A DNA stretch of 64,000 nucleotides from Capsicum annuum. Its lineage: Eukaryota; Streptophyta; Magnoliopsida; Solanales; Solanaceae. Position numbers and translations under genes: made by a program. The notes under the pieces are model-generated. The model did not search any database, had not been told where the DNA came from, and was given only the letters and a program-made list of their open reading frames with translations. This document shows positions 1 through 11,439 of this stretch, piece by piece. How positions within the stretch are numbered: the first letter of the stretch is position 1; the number at the start of each line of letters is the position of its first letter. The stretch covers positions 52,915,013-52,979,012 of the forward strand of contig NC_061115.1 in assembly GCF_002878395.1 (NCBI RefSeq), given 5' to 3'.

Positions 1-326
1 AACCCCTTGTTGCAAGACCTAGAGAAGTGGAGATAGGTACTCTATTTGCTCAAGCGACAAGCCTTATGGGACACTCCTGTTGCACATGACCCTACTGCCC
101 ATAGCTAAAACACCAATTCATTCATTCTTTACAATAATCACGGTGCGACCAACCATAAAATTAATAAGGAGGATAGGAGTTGTAATTTGGGATCTAATGG
201 ACTAAAGATGGGCACCTTATGTCCTCAAAGCATTACCAACTTTGAGATACTTATCTCCCAAAAAATCTGGGTAGGGGCACTAGTCATGGAACAAGAGTTA
301 GCACCTACCCAATTCGTCCTAACTCT
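1..326 (-). pseudogene. gag fragment with zinc knuckle, gypsy remnant A
   Basis: End of a Ty3/gypsy gag read on the minus strand. Around 66-112 the translation gives a nucleic-acid-binding CCHC knuckle, CFSYGQ-stop-GHVQQECP: the second cysteine is tyrosine and a stop follows the glutamine. The flanking text matches the better preserved minus-strand gag at 41460-41760, including the Gly/Pro-rich stretch before the knuckle. Gag would package element RNA in the cytoplasm; this copy cannot make it. The gag joins directly to the LTR at 327, so the primer site and gag N-terminus are deleted. The element continues left of the window. Confidence 0.7.
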
Positions 327-1149
327 TGACATGACCCAAAATTGGGCCATGTCATATGGGCACCTCAAGCTCACATGAACCGTAGGTCGCCTTGATAACC
401 TAACCAAATCATTGCATCAATCACAAGAGTAAGATAGATTCCAATAATAAAGTAGGATAGTAGAATACATACTGCTAATCATAACTTAAACATTTCATTT
501 GATTCATAAAACATGAAAAGATACCCAATCCCATAGTCATCCACAAGACCTATACCAATTTGATGTCTTAGATATATCAGGACATGCCCCCAAAAATAGC
601 CAAAATTTTAAGTCTAAATAAGTTTTTTTTACATTAAAAAAGACTTGAAATGTAAGACATCGGAATATATGGAATTTCAACACTTCAATGTTAATACTCG
701 ATTCATTCAGTCTTTCGATCACTTTGTAGGTAAAAAGGACGAAGCTCTCGCCCTATGTCGCATGGGGATATAGCTAGCATCCCAAGATGGTTAGTAGTTG
801 GAACGCTAGTATGTAACTAATAAGGATAAAAAAGCATCATCACTTAGTCAACAAGTTAATATATCACATTCATTCAAAATCAAATAGATTGGCGATGCAT
901 TTAAGTGTAATACAAATGAAACAAGGGAAACAAGTCTCAACACCACTCATAGAGTACTCAATCAAAGACATATGGTAAAGGACTCTAATCTCCCACACTA
1001 GATTCAAAAAATTCTTATTAGGACAAAGTCTTTAGCTACAATCATTTATGTTAAACAAGGGTCTTTAACCATGTACTTATTCATTCAAACCAAAAGACTC
1101 TAACCCCCACTCTTTGAAAAGGGACTCCAATCTCTAGTTTCTTAGGAAA

Positions 1150-1490
1150 TAGACTTTAACCACAAGTCCTTTCATTAGGTATGGGACTCTGGCATCACAT
1201 ATTCATAAGCATAGGACTCCAACCGCATGTATTCATTGGGAATAGGACTCTAACCATATGCATTCATTTGGCACGAGACTCAAACCTTATGGTTTTACGA
1301 GGCATGGGAATCCAACCTCATGCATTCCTTTACTCCAACCTCATGCTTTCACTAGGAATGGGAATCCAACCTTATACATTCATTTAGAATGGAACTCCAA
1401 CCTCATTCTTTAACTAGGCATGGGACTCCAACCTCATGTATTTATTTAGCATGGTACTTCAACCATATGCATTCTTGGGACTCAAAACTC
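1150..1490. repeat. 31-bp minisatellite inside LTR A
   Basis: About ten imperfect head-to-tail units of about 31 bp. A typical unit begins ATGGGACTCCAACCTCATG and ends with an ATTCATTTAGGC-like spacer; units begin near 1181, 1211, 1242 and 1273. One unit near 1330 is shortened. More degenerate units trail left to about 960. The repeat reads open for 68 codons by chance of unit structure; it is not a gene. Confidence 0.85.
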
Positions 1491-2440
1491 AAGTTTCCTT
1501 CGTGTTACTAGACAAGGGATTTTAACCACAACCCTTATAATTACCTTTATTATTGTACCCTTGATTCCTAATTCTTTTATTCATCCATCTACTCTCATAC
1601 AATTTATCTCAACAATTAATCACTCTTGCCTATTTTGCCAATTTAACACCACATATGACGATATAGTTCTCATGGAACTATTCATCCATCACACACTTTA
1701 ATAGGTACATTTCTTAATTTAATTCTAGTTCATGGTCATCACAACCCTAACACACCATTCACCATTTATTATCAATCTTGCAACACATCCTATAACACCC
1801 ATTAGTTCAAAACATAATTGAAGTTCAATTTCATAATTAGGGACCTTAACCCCTTGTTAATCATCAACTCAATAAGGCCATATATTATAACTTAAAAGGC
1901 TTATAATACATTCAAAATACCAATCATCATCCATTCATACTTATTGGGACATTCCCTAGTTCAAAGCATCATAAACATGTAACTAGTCATTTTACTTCAT
2001 CATTTTCACAAACACCTTGTGTACATGTATTTACCAAGGCCACATTCAAAGAAAAAATCATCAATATTAGGATTTCTCAAGACTCATTTATTAAGCTACA
2101 ACAAAAAATCATTCGCATGTAAAAATCATTAAAAATGTAATGTATAAACATAAGTCTAAGAAAGAACAAACATAACTCCTCACTAGGTATCAAACCCTTA
2201 ATGTTTTAATTTAAAAATATCTATGCTTACTAATTCAAGTATAAAATATATGGGTTTAGAGTTATTTAGAAAGGGAAAGAGGTACATACATTGAAAAAGT
2301 TGATGAAATGAAGATCTTCACACCTGTTTTGCCTCTATATGAACCCTCTTCAAACCTCAACCTCCAATCTTGTTTCAAGACCCTTTGAGAGTATTTGTAA
2401 AGTTTGATCAACCACACAAGTGTTATGAAAGGCTAACCTG

Positions 2441-2452
2441 ACTTATATAGAG
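2441..2452 (-). promoter_or_regulatory. TATA box of LTR A
   Basis: Minus strand CTCTATATAAGT lies about 385 bp inside the LTR start at 2834, the usual place for a retrotransposon core promoter. Downstream follows an A/T-rich untranslated region. It would drive leftward transcription into gag. Confidence 0.5.
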
Positions 2453-2834
2453 AGGGTGATTAGGGTTTTAGGCATGGGAAATTACCATAATCCACTTGGA
2501 AAAAAGCTAGATAAATGATCCCATCCAAGGGTACGACTCCCCCATATAATTTATTAGGGAATAGTACCCTATGGTTTGAGTGGTACCCTAACTAGTACCC
2601 TAGGATTCTCCTAGGTCACTCACACTATTAAAGGTACGACTAGGCCTCTTTGAGTTGTATCCAAAGGGTATGACTCATCCCTAACTCGTATGGATGAACC
2701 GTATAAAAAAATCCACTCCAAACTAGGTCCTCACTCTATACAGTTGAGTAGTATATAACTCGTATGCATTGGTTACGACCAAGGGAGGACCATGTCATAA
2801 AGGGGATAAAGTATTAACCTTTCTAGGGTGTTCA

Positions 2835-3140
2835 AGTTATGAAAGGGGGAGGGCAAGGTGGATATGAATAGTATGCAAGGGTACGAGTGACATGCCAATT
2901 CGTATCATGGACAGTGCTAAAGTTTTTAATTAGGCAATAATGGCGGGTTGTGAGAGCTAACCATGAAGATGTGAGTCCAATGAACGTACACTGGAAATTT
3001 ATGTTTGCCAATATGAGTGTTGGTCATGGTGACCATATACTTTTAGGGTACATGATAATCCCCTAAGTTTATACATATATATGTATCAAAGATGGCAAAG
3101 GGTACACCGGAATCCGTTAGCCCTATAATATCTCTAATTT
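2835..3140. other. unassigned stretch between two LTRs
   Basis: No ORF of note. It contains GGGTACGAGTGACATG (near 2879), a word also found in the U3 of the 3' LTR near 9293, so part may be leftover U3 of the rightward element's 5' LTR. The rest (about 2960-3140) has no clear match in the 3' LTR. Confidence 0.35.
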
Positions 3141-3870
3141 TTGCGGCTATATGTACTGGGGCCTATTTAGGGTGCAAAACTGGACCCATATAACCCATGG
3201 ATATTTTTAGGACGATCAAGATACACAACCCTAGTTCATGATTTAAATGAATGCTAAACCCTATTCCCTTTGCCGACATAATATTTATTTATGTATGAAT
3301 ATGATTGCATTGGATATTTACTAAGGTTTTGAATAATGGAATTACTTTATCCTTAATCTTGAGTACATTCTATCATTCACCCACTAAACCATCATTGGCC
3401 GATGTATCCCCACGTGATGCAAGATAGGGCCTTATTACTCATCCTACTCAGTGATCTTAGATTAGATTCAGGAAAAACTTTGTGTTAGGCTGAAGTGGTG
3501 AGCTACAATACTTTGAAAGACTCCATTTCATACTAAGGTTATCTCTTTGTACTTTTGTTTATTTTTAGGACTTTGGTTTTGGCTATGGTCGGGGGCATGT
3601 CCCAACCAGATATTCTTTGTGTGACTACTTTTGGCATGGGTGGTGTCGGTATTGGTGTCAATTGTGGCATTGGTATTAGTATTGGGCTGACACCAATTGA
3701 ATAGGTCTATAGTCTTTAACTAATGTATTTGATTTATGATTGTTCTATTTTGTCATATGTTTGGAATAAATTCGACATAGGGTAGTTATGGTTGGGTTTT
3801 GAGGGAGGTCCCTAATCTCAATTGAATCTGAGGCTCCCAACATAATTTGACCCTAATTTGGGTCATGTCA
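3141..3870 (+). mobile_element. 5' LTR of element 1 (truncated)
   Basis: Collinear with 9722-10468 of the 3' LTR. Shared landmarks are TGGACCCATATAAC, CTGAAGTGGTGAGCT, GGGGCATGTCCC and TTGATTTATGATTGTTCTAT. It ends in GGGTCATGTCA at 3870, three bases before the primer site. About 800 bp of U3 are missing or rearranged. Confidence 0.85.
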
Positions 3871-3873
3871 GAT

Positions 3874-3885
3874 TAGTATTTGAGC
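3874..3885 (+). other. primer-binding site of element 1
   Basis: TAGTATTTGAGC matches 9 of 12 bases of TGGTATCAGAGC, the sequence complementary to the 3' end of initiator tRNA-Met used by most plant LTR elements. It lies three bases after the LTR end. The following leader (AGAGTCTCGTTTATAGG near 3930, AAGGCATTTAGGAATG near 3980) is of a kind I recall from Solanaceae gypsy elements. Confidence 0.65.
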
Positions 3886-4194
3886 TCTAAGTACATGGTG
3901 AATTAGAATTCCATAAAAACGTGTTGAGTAGAGTCTCGTTTATAGGTATGTAGGATGCCATACTCATAAAGGAGACACAACAAGGCATTTAGGAATGAAT
4001 CTCTTTGCTGTGTTCTATTTTAAAGCTATAGAGTCTAAGGTCCTAAATTACCTTGTAATTCCTGTTTGTTTGTTTTTCATATCATCCCTCCTCGATGATT
4101 TGGAGCTCACAAGAAATTATTTGTCCCAATTGAGGAAAATGTTGATGGGAACCATTCAACTTATAGGGTCTAGACCCAGTCTAGGGTCCAGATC

Positions 4195-5380
4195 CTAATT
4201 ACCCTCATAGAGTTCCACTGGTTCTCTCTAGTCCTTCTCAAGCTCCTCAGGCTGAACTGACAAATATTGAGTTTCGTAAGTCCATTCATATGTTGGCACT
4301 ATTATTAGCTACTCATTCTGAGTGTGGTGTTCCTGTTACCCTATTTTTTAGGCCACAAGGGTCAGCCAGTTCATATGTTTGAAACCTCTGACCTTTACTG
4401 GTGTTAAGGTGGAGGAAGATCCTCAATGTCTTTTGGATGAGATGGAAAAAATATCTTTTCTTAAGCATTCCACTAATATGGAAGGCATGGAGTTTGCCAC
4501 CTACCAACTGCTGGATATGGTGTACCAGTAGTATGAGGAATGGGATAAGGTAAGGGATGATGGTGTTCAGACATCTCTATAGGAGGATTTCTCTAATGCT
4601 TTCCTGGACCACTTCTTTTCTCAAGAGTTGAGGGAAGAAAAGGCAGAAGATTTTTTTAATCTCAAGCAAGGAAAGATGACAGTCAAGGATTATGACTTGA
4701 AGTTTCACCAGTTATCTTTTTATGCTCCAGAGATAGTTTCTAGCATGAGGGTTAGGATGAGAAATTTCACTTCTGGGTTGTCTAGAGAGTTGATATTAGT
4801 GAGTAAGGTTGCCTAGTTGATCTAGGACATGGATATCTCCAGGTAGGTTATGTACATGCAATAGGTAAAAAAGAGAAGAACAAGAAGGTTAAGATAGGTG
4901 GGAGACAGCACGAGAAGTTTGGATACTCTGACCATGGTCATGGACAAAAACAGGGTGGCAGGTATAATTGTAAGTGGAAAAATATAAAGTGGGGAAATTC
5001 TTGGTTTTACTCAACGACTAGTGCTCCCAACCTAAAGCCGTCAGGTGATAAGCCTTTCCAAGGGGCCAAGCCAGCTTTATCATATCCTCACTACAGGTTT
5101 TATGGTATATTATATCTGGGTTTTTTTGATGAAGGGAGGGATATGTGCTTCAACTATAGTCAGCCAGGGCATAAGCTTAGAAATTGTTTTGTTGGTAAGG
5201 ATGCTTTAGGGGCGAACAAGGTTTCAATTTCTTCATCATCAGCTCCGACACCAAAGGGTGCATCATCTAGTTCTTGCACTGGTCGGAACTATCTTTATGC
5301 TGTGACTATCCAACAGGAGTCTGAGATATTGCCTGATGTCCTGACCTGTACATTGATACTCTTTTCTCATGATGTGTACT
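4195..5380 (+). pseudogene. gag of element 1
   Basis: Capsid/nucleocapsid remnant. The retrotransposon gag domain is clearest at 4628-4815, where EDFFNLKQGKMTVKDYDLKF and a following LSFYAPEIVSSMR segment are typical of Tekay gags. The knuckle at about 5143-5186 reads CFNYSQPGHKLRNC, with the second zinc cysteine changed to tyrosine. A Ser-rich linker then leads to NYLYAVTIQQESEILPDVLT, the usual gag-protease joint. Several stops occur (for example near 4530, 4580 and 4816). The ORF from 3995 lies in the leader and does not resemble a gag start. Confidence 0.8.
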
Positions 5381-5840
5381 AGTTACTTAATTTGAGGCCC
5401 CCTCTCTCTCTTTTTTGACCCAATTTATGGCTATCCATTTTTGTTTAGGTCTTGAATATGTTTCAAACCCTTTTTTGTTTCTATATTGGTAGGTGACTCT
5501 ATGATTGCTAGAAGTGTCTGTAGGGGTTTGGTGGTATCTGCTGGTAGTAAAGAAACTTAGAAGGATATATTTTAATTATATATGGTAGATTTCTAGGTCA
5601 TATTAGGGATGGATTTGTTGCACTTGTGTGATGTGTCTCTAGACTGTTTGAATCATAAAATTGTATTCAAATTCCCTAATAAGCCAGTTATTGAGAGGGA
5701 GGGTGGTTTCAAAGCTCTTAAGGGGAATTTTATATCCTGTCTTAGAGCTCATAGATTAATCTCCTAGGGGTGTCTATACCATATAGTCTAGGTTAAAGAT
5801 TCTAACTCGGATTGTCCTTCTATGCATTTTATTTCGGTGG
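5381..5840 (+). pseudogene. aspartic protease of element 1
   Basis: Pepsin-like retroelement protease that would cut the polyprotein. The active-site region after SHDVY reads stop-LLNLRPPLS where the family has an LLDPG-type motif, so the catalytic aspartate is Asn and the glycine is Arg. A frameshift follows. Downstream landmarks remain: GDSMIAR (near 5500), GMDLLH (near 5608), and the FPNKPV and FISCLRAHRLIS segments. Confidence 0.7.
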
Positions 5841-7200
5841 TGAATGAATTTCCTACGATCTTTAGTGATGATCTTTTTGTCGTTCCTCCTTATAGGGAAA
5901 TTGAATTTAGGATTGATCTTCTTTGGACACTCATCACATTTCTATTACCCCATATAGAATAGCTCCATCTGAGTTGAATGTGCTTAAGAAGCAACTCAAG
6001 GATCTTTTAGATAACGGTTTCATCAGCCTTATTTGTCCCGATGGGATGCACCTGTCTTATTCGTGTGTAAGAAAGATGGTTCCCTAAAGATGTGTATTAA
6101 TTATTAGCAGTTAAATAGGATAATGATATATAATAAGTATCCTCTTTATAAGATAGACGATTTGTTTGATCAGTTGCAAGGTGCCATGTTTTTGTCTAAA
6201 ATTGATCTTTGATTCGAGTATCCTCAGTTGAAGATTAGGGAGGTGGTCATCGCTAAGACCGCCTTCCGTACCCAGTATGGCACTTTGAGTTTCTATTTAT
6301 ATTATTTGGGTTGACCAATTCCCCTACTGTATTTATGAATTTGATAAATAGGGTCTTCTATCAGTTCTTGGGTTTGTTTGTTATTGTCTTTTTACATAAC
6401 ATTTTGGTGTATTTGAAGTGCAAGGTAGATCATCCGAACCACATCTTCTTTGTATTGCAGACCTTAAAGGAGCAATAGTTGTATGCCAAATTTTTGAAAT
6501 GTGAATTTTGGTTGAACTCTATAACTTTGTATGGGTCATATCATTTATAGTGAAGGGATCTTTGTAGATGCATAAAAGTAGCAGTGGTGAAGAAATGGAC
6601 TAGACCCAAGACTCTAAACTATATTGTGAACTTATTGGGTTTTACCAGTCACTACAGGTGGGTTGTGGATATTTTTTAACTATAGCTTCCCCATTAACTA
6701 TGTTGATTCAGAAAAGGTAAAGTTCTTGTGGTTGGATGGTTGTGAGGGTAGTTTTAGAAGCTGAAGGAAAAGCTAACTTTGGCTCCGATATTGAGTTTTC
6801 CAGAAGAAACTAATAGGTTTATGTTCTACTGTGATGCATCTCGTGTATTGCTTGGTTATATCCTAATACAGCAGAGAAAAGTAATAGCTTATGTTTCTGG
6901 GCAATTGAGGGTGCATGAGAGAAGCTATTCGACTAATGAAATGGAATTGTTGGTTGTGGTGTTCGCATTAAAAATCTTGCATCCCTATTTGTATGGAGTG
7001 TATTTAGATATCTTTTCTTACCATAAGAGCCTGCAATATGTGTTGACTCAGAAAGACCATAACATCAGGAAAAGTAGGTAGCTTGATATTCTAATGGATT
7101 ATGACATGAGTTCTCTCTACAACCAAAGTAAAGCGAACGTGGTTGTTGATACTCTTAGTGATTTATCCATGGGAATTCTATCTCGTTTGGATAAGAAAAA
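5841..7200 (+). pseudogene. reverse transcriptase and RNase H of element 1
   Basis: RT would copy element RNA to DNA in the cytoplasm. VVNEFPTIFSDD (5840) marks the usual start; then come fragments of the fingers and palm. The catalytic box that should read F-x-DD-ILVY reads FLHNILVY at 6389-6412, so both aspartates are lost. RNase H is best kept (6779-7081): CDASRVLLG, NEMELLVVVFALK and SYHKSLQYV. Its first Asp and its Glu remain, but the Asp before HKSL is Tyr. VVVDTLSDLSMG near 7140 is the typical RNase H end. Confidence 0.8.
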
Positions 7201-7439
7201 ATAGGAATTGGTGAAGAAAATTCACCATTTGACTAATCTTTGAGTTCATCTCTTAGACTCCGAGAATAGTGGTATGTTGGTAAAGAAAGTTGTGCGGTCA
7301 TATCTTGGTGCTAAAATCAAAGAAAAGTAGATATTAGATCATGTCTTGATGATAATCAAGGGTGATGTAGATGGACAAAAGGTGTTGGCCTTTAATATTA
7401 GCGGTGATGGTAATTTGCAGTACCAAGGGAGATTATGTG

Positions 7440-8240
7440 TCCTTGATGTAGATCATTTGTGAGATAGGATGTTGGGTGAGGCGCATGAGTCATACTATGT
7501 TGTTCATCTTAGTTCAACAAAAATGTATCATAACCTCTAGGAGATGTATTAGTGGAACAATATGAAGAGGGGTGTTGCTAATTTTGTGACAAATGCATGG
7601 TGAGCCAACAAGTCATAGTTGAGAACATAAGGCCCCGAGGATTGTCTAATGAAATTGAGCTACCTGAATGGAAGTTGTAAGTGATCAACTTGGATTTTGT
7701 TACTAGTATTCCTCAGTCTTGGAATCAATTTGATTTAGTTTGGGTCATCATGGACAAAATGACAAAGTCGGTAAACTTTTTGCCACTAAGGACTAACTTC
7801 TTGATTTAGGATAATGCAAGGTTGTACCGCTAAGAGATTTAGTAGTTGTATGGGGTACATGTTTCTATCATCTTAGATCATAGGATAAATTTTTCATATC
7901 ACTTCTGTTTATCGTTTGAAAAAGTATTGGAGATTAAGGTTAGTCTGAGTACTTCTTTACACCCATCGTTAGATGGGCCAACAGATAGGACTATTCAGAT
8001 ATTGGAGGATATGCATCGGGCTAGAATGATTGACTATGGTGGTAGTTGGGTTGAGCAATTACCTTTTGTAGAGTTTGCTTAAAATAATATCTACCACTCT
8101 TGCATGTAGATAACTCCATTTAAGGAGATGTATAGTAAGAGGTGTAGGTCTCATATTGGGTGGTGCTAGATTGGTAAGGAGGATATGTTTGGCTTATATT
8201 TTTCCACCAAGATATAGAGAATGTGAAGCTAATTTGAGAT
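7440..8240 (+). pseudogene. integrase core of element 1
   Basis: DDE integrase that would insert the cDNA in the nucleus. The first catalytic Asp is kept in INLDFVTSIP (about 7686). The second is kept in SIILDHRINFSYHF (about 7865). The third, normally Glu in a GQxERTIQ motif, is Asp in GPTDRTIQ (about 7975). The C-terminal core IDYGGSWVEQLPFVEFA is clear at 8032-8082. The zinc-finger part upstream (7480-7620) is badly broken. Stops occur near 7808 and 8083. Confidence 0.8.
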
Positions 8241-8289
8241 AGACTTACGACTGCCCAAAGTCGCCAAATGTCCTATGTAGACATGAGGT

Positions 8290-8740
8290 GAAGGGACATG
8301 GTGTTTGAGATTAGAAAAAGGGTGTTCCTAAAGGTGTCTCCTATGAAAGGAGTAATACGGTTTGTGAAGAAAAAAAAGCTCAGTACTCAGTATATGGTTC
8401 CTTATGTGATTTTGAGAAAGATTGGCAATGTTACATATGACTTGGAATTGCCTTCTAGCTTGTGCTTCATTCACCCGGTATTCCATGTCTCTAAGATAAG
8501 AAAGTGTATTGGTGATCCATCATATTATGCCTATCAAGGATATTTGTATTTTTGATTTGCTATCTTATAAGGAGACACCGGTTAAGATCTTAGATTATCA
8601 AGTTTTGGTTGCAGACCAAAGATATGGCCTCGGTAAAAGTTCTATGGAGGAATAAAAAGGTGGAAGAGTCTACATAGGAAGCTAAAGAGGACATGAACGT
8701 TAAGTATCTATTCCTGTTTTCTACTCCAAAAATTCGTGCG
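8290..8740 (+). pseudogene. integrase C-terminus and chromodomain of element 1
   Basis: Open at 8298-8555: VFLKVSPMKGVIRF, then PYVILRKIGNVTYDLELPSS and HPVFHVSKIRKC, the joint between integrase C-terminus and chromodomain in Tekay chromoviruses. After a frameshift near 8545 the LSYKETPVKILDYQV-like segment is seen at 8558-8605. Chromodomains are thought to steer insertion to histone-marked heterochromatin, in keeping with the surroundings. Confidence 0.75.
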
Positions 8741-8913
8741 GAAGGTTTGTGTTCTTCATAATATCATTGTTTTACAACTTTGCTAAAGGAAAGATTAATT
8801 GCTTGGTATTATGTTTTATGTCTTAAAGTAAGGGTAGAGATGTTTGGTGGGTTAATCATACTTGTACTGCCTTGTTCAATCATTTAAGGATGAATCATCT
8901 AATGTGGGATAAT

Positions 8914-10468
8914 TGAAACACCCTAAGTTTTAACCCTTAGAAATTTCCTGAGTTTGAGCTTTCTGATCATCATACGACTCATTCTTACTTCTTGTATTAT
9001 GTACATTCGATTTAGTGGTATTGGTCAATTATTACTAAGTATGGATTTTGTTGTTATCTGTCAAAGGTACAATAAGTATCCATACGAGTCGTATGCACAT
9101 AATACGAGAAGTAGGGTCTAAATTGTATACTGCCCAATGTCTAGCCATTGACATTCTACTTAGTGTATGACTAGGTAGGTACTTGTCGTATGGTAATAGT
9201 ATGATTTGGGCAGGGATATTCATTTGCTGGAAAGAGTTTGGGTTCCAACTTTCTATCTTGGGTATGAGTGGAGGTTACCACTAGTATGACATGGGTACGA
9301 GTGAGGGGTCCTAACCGTACCAACCAAAAAAAAGTTTAACAGTTTAAGATGGGATATTCTGGACATAACTGCTTTTGATCTCATGATATAAAACACCTTT
9401 GGAGGCTTCGTTAACCAATCATTCTCAATCAGACACTATCTAAACGCTTTAAAATCTCTCCCAAAGCTCTTAGTTCAAAAAGAGGCTAGGGTTTTTTCAA
9501 GGTGGTCAATTAAGGACTTAAAGGGTGGTTTCTCTCCATCTTAATTATTATCTAAGGCATTTTACTCCTCCCTCATACTTAGTTCAAACTAAAAGCATGT
9601 TTTACTTAATAGTTTTCATGGCATGATAGTGGGTTTATGTTGGTTTTTCAAATATGTGTTGGTGTTTTTTGTTACTAATATTGGATGATGTTTTTCCATG
9701 TTCTATTTATCTAGTTCATGCAACTACACGTACCGGGGCTCGTTTAAGTGGTAACATTGGACCCATATAACACATGGGTTATTTTAGGACGGTGAAGCTA
9801 CACAACCCAGGTTAATGATTTAAATCCAAGCTAAACTCAGTTCGCTTTGCCAGTATACTATTTATATATGTATGAATGTGAATGCATTGTATATTTAATT
9901 TGGTTTTGAATAATGACTTTACTTTATCATTATTCCTGATTACATGCTAGATTGCACTCATTAACCCATCTTCACGCACTGTGTCCCCACGCAATGCAGG
10001 AACTGGCCATATTACTTCTCCGACTAAGTGATCTTGGATTCTTGAACAACTTTGTGTTGGACTGAAGTGGTGAGCTTCCATTCCCTGGAAGACTCTGTTT
10101 CATACTATTGTCATCTTTTCCTACTTTTTTAAATTTCTTGGACTTTGGTTTTGTCTATGGTCAGGGGCATGTCCCGCCTGGATGTTCATTGTTTTCGATT
10201 AAAGGTTTTGTGTGACTAATTTGGGCATGAGCGGTGTCGATATTGGTGTCATCCTTGGCATTGGTATTGATATTTGGTTGACACCGATTGAATAGGTGTA
10301 TAGACTATTACTAATGTATTTGATTTATGATTGTTCTATCTTTTTATATGTTCGAAATACATCTGACATAGGGTGCAGGGTAGTTATGGTTAAATTTTGG
10401 AGGTGGTTTATTGTCTTGGTTGGACCTGAGGAGTCTGACATGATTAGGCCCTAGTTTAGGTCATGTCA
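8914..10468 (+). mobile_element. 3' LTR of element 1
   Basis: Starts TGAAACACCCTAAG and ends TAGGTCATGTCA; 1555 bp. U3 carries several TACGAG/CGTATG words and a TATAAAA at 9387-9393; R/U5 follows and matches the 5' LTR from 9722 on. The preceding AATGTGGGATAA is a weak polypurine tract. The ORF at 9035-9223 on the other strand is a shadow of U3. Confidence 0.85.
9387..9393 (+). promoter_or_regulatory. TATA box of element 1 LTR
   Basis: TATAAAA about 475 bp into the LTR, the only strong TATA in the U3 half. In a 3' LTR it could fire outward only. Confidence 0.5.
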
Positions 10469-10790
10469 ACACTACATTTCCGTTGGGGGTCTACTACTCA
10501 ACCAATTTCTTTTATTACACCCTTATTTCTCCACTTTTTATTCTTTTAATGCTAATTCAGGTTGTGTGTGGTTTCTCTTATTCTTCTTTTTCTTTTTTCT
10601 TTCCTTTTTAAGTCTTTTTCTTTTTTTACCACACAAAGCCCTACTTTATTTTTTCTTATTCTCCCTTCTTTATACCTACTTAACATTACATACCCCTATG
10701 ATATACACCCTTAGCTTAGGCAATTTGCCTGAGTTGAGGTGCACAATGTCCAAAAAGAACCAGGGCCAAAACAGGTTCATTGTAATACAA
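10469..10790. other. pyrimidine-rich stretch, no gene
   Basis: Flank right of the element 1 3' LTR. 10570-10700 is dominated by T and C runs, which produce a false 78-residue Phe/Leu-rich reading frame on the plus strand. On the minus strand it is a purine-rich tract near the expected 3' end of the Athila-like element to the right. No other feature seen. Confidence 0.45.
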
Positions 10791-11410
10791 ATAGGAAAAT
10801 GAAAGTTAAAATAAGAAAAATAGGCTATGGCTCAAAATAGAGATCAAGGGATTCTTATTAATATTTGAAAGATCTTTTATTCTAAAATTTGACCTATTTC
10901 AAGAACAGCCTATGATCCTTTCCTAATCACTTTCCTACAACCTAGGCAAGACTAACTGTGCAAGTTCTAGATTCAGCATAGAAAGGGAACAAAGTAGTAT
11001 CTCACACACACATAGCACAGGGTTGCATCAAAAGATACTACCTATTCTATTTATACACAAGTTACCTATGATTATTATGTCCATAATCCTAATGTCATAA
11101 CTAGATTCATTATGGTCATTCATATATACACATCACATAGTTTAAAATAGAATTTTTTGGAGTGGTATCAATTTTTATCAAAGATAAAAAACAAAGTGCA
11201 TCAACTACTTCAAATACTAAAAAATCACCTAATTATAAAAAAAATACAAAGCTATACAACATAATACATGGTATGACACAAAATTACCCTAGATATGCTG
11301 GTTCTACAACAATACTGCAACCATAGAAAATGAAGCATGACAATAAAAACTCGTAGGGACTATGGTATACCAAACCTTAACTAAAAGATGATGCACTATC
11401 CCCAGTATGG
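10790..11410 (-). other. 3' untranslated region of Athila-like derivative 1
   Basis: No ORF. Shares words in order with 34640-35290 on the same strand: CCTATGATCCTTTCCTAA / CCTATAATCCTTTCATAA, TCCTACAACCTAGGCAAGAC, AAGTAGTATCTCACA and ATGTCCATAATCCTAA. This makes it element sequence, not host spacer. Confidence 0.6.
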
Positions 11411-11439
11411 GTAAATAATGTAACACAATGGAATAAGGA

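Larger units (their letters stand above)
327..2834 (-). mobile_element. LTR of gypsy remnant A (minus strand)
   Basis: About 2.5-kb LTR read right to left. It starts at 2834 with TGAACACCCTAG, close to the TGAAACACCCTAA starts at 8914 and 44883, and ends at 327 with GGGTCATGTCA, like the plus-strand LTR ends at 3870 and 10468. It aligns along its length with the LTR at 42343-44883: TATA region, repeated words such as GGTACGAC and CGTATGG, and a minisatellite in the downstream half. It is probably a 5' LTR, because gag follows. Boundaries are by eye, within a few bases. Confidence 0.75.
3141..10468 (+). mobile_element. degenerate Tekay/Del-like Ty3/gypsy element 1
   Basis: Order on the plus strand is truncated 5' LTR, Met-type primer site, leader, gag, protease, RT, RNase H, integrase, chromodomain, 3' LTR. 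This order and the C-terminal chromodomain define a plant chromovirus. About 7.3 kb remain. Every domain has in-frame stops or frameshifts. The 5' LTR has lost its first half, apparently at the border with remnant A, so the target duplication cannot be checked. It is older than the complete element at 50994-60550, judging by coding decay. Confidence 0.85.

Noticed and set aside
187..407. Overlapping plus and minus frames near the left end
   Set aside because: Plus frame is a shadow of minus-strand gag and LTR end.
3995..4198. Possible small protein at the start of element 1
   Set aside because: Lies in the leader between primer site and gag; no gag motif and the composition is not convincing.
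10566..10802. 78-codon frame rich in Phe and Leu, membrane-like
   Set aside because: Produced by a T/C-rich tract; no homologous gene pattern, and it lies at an LTR element border.
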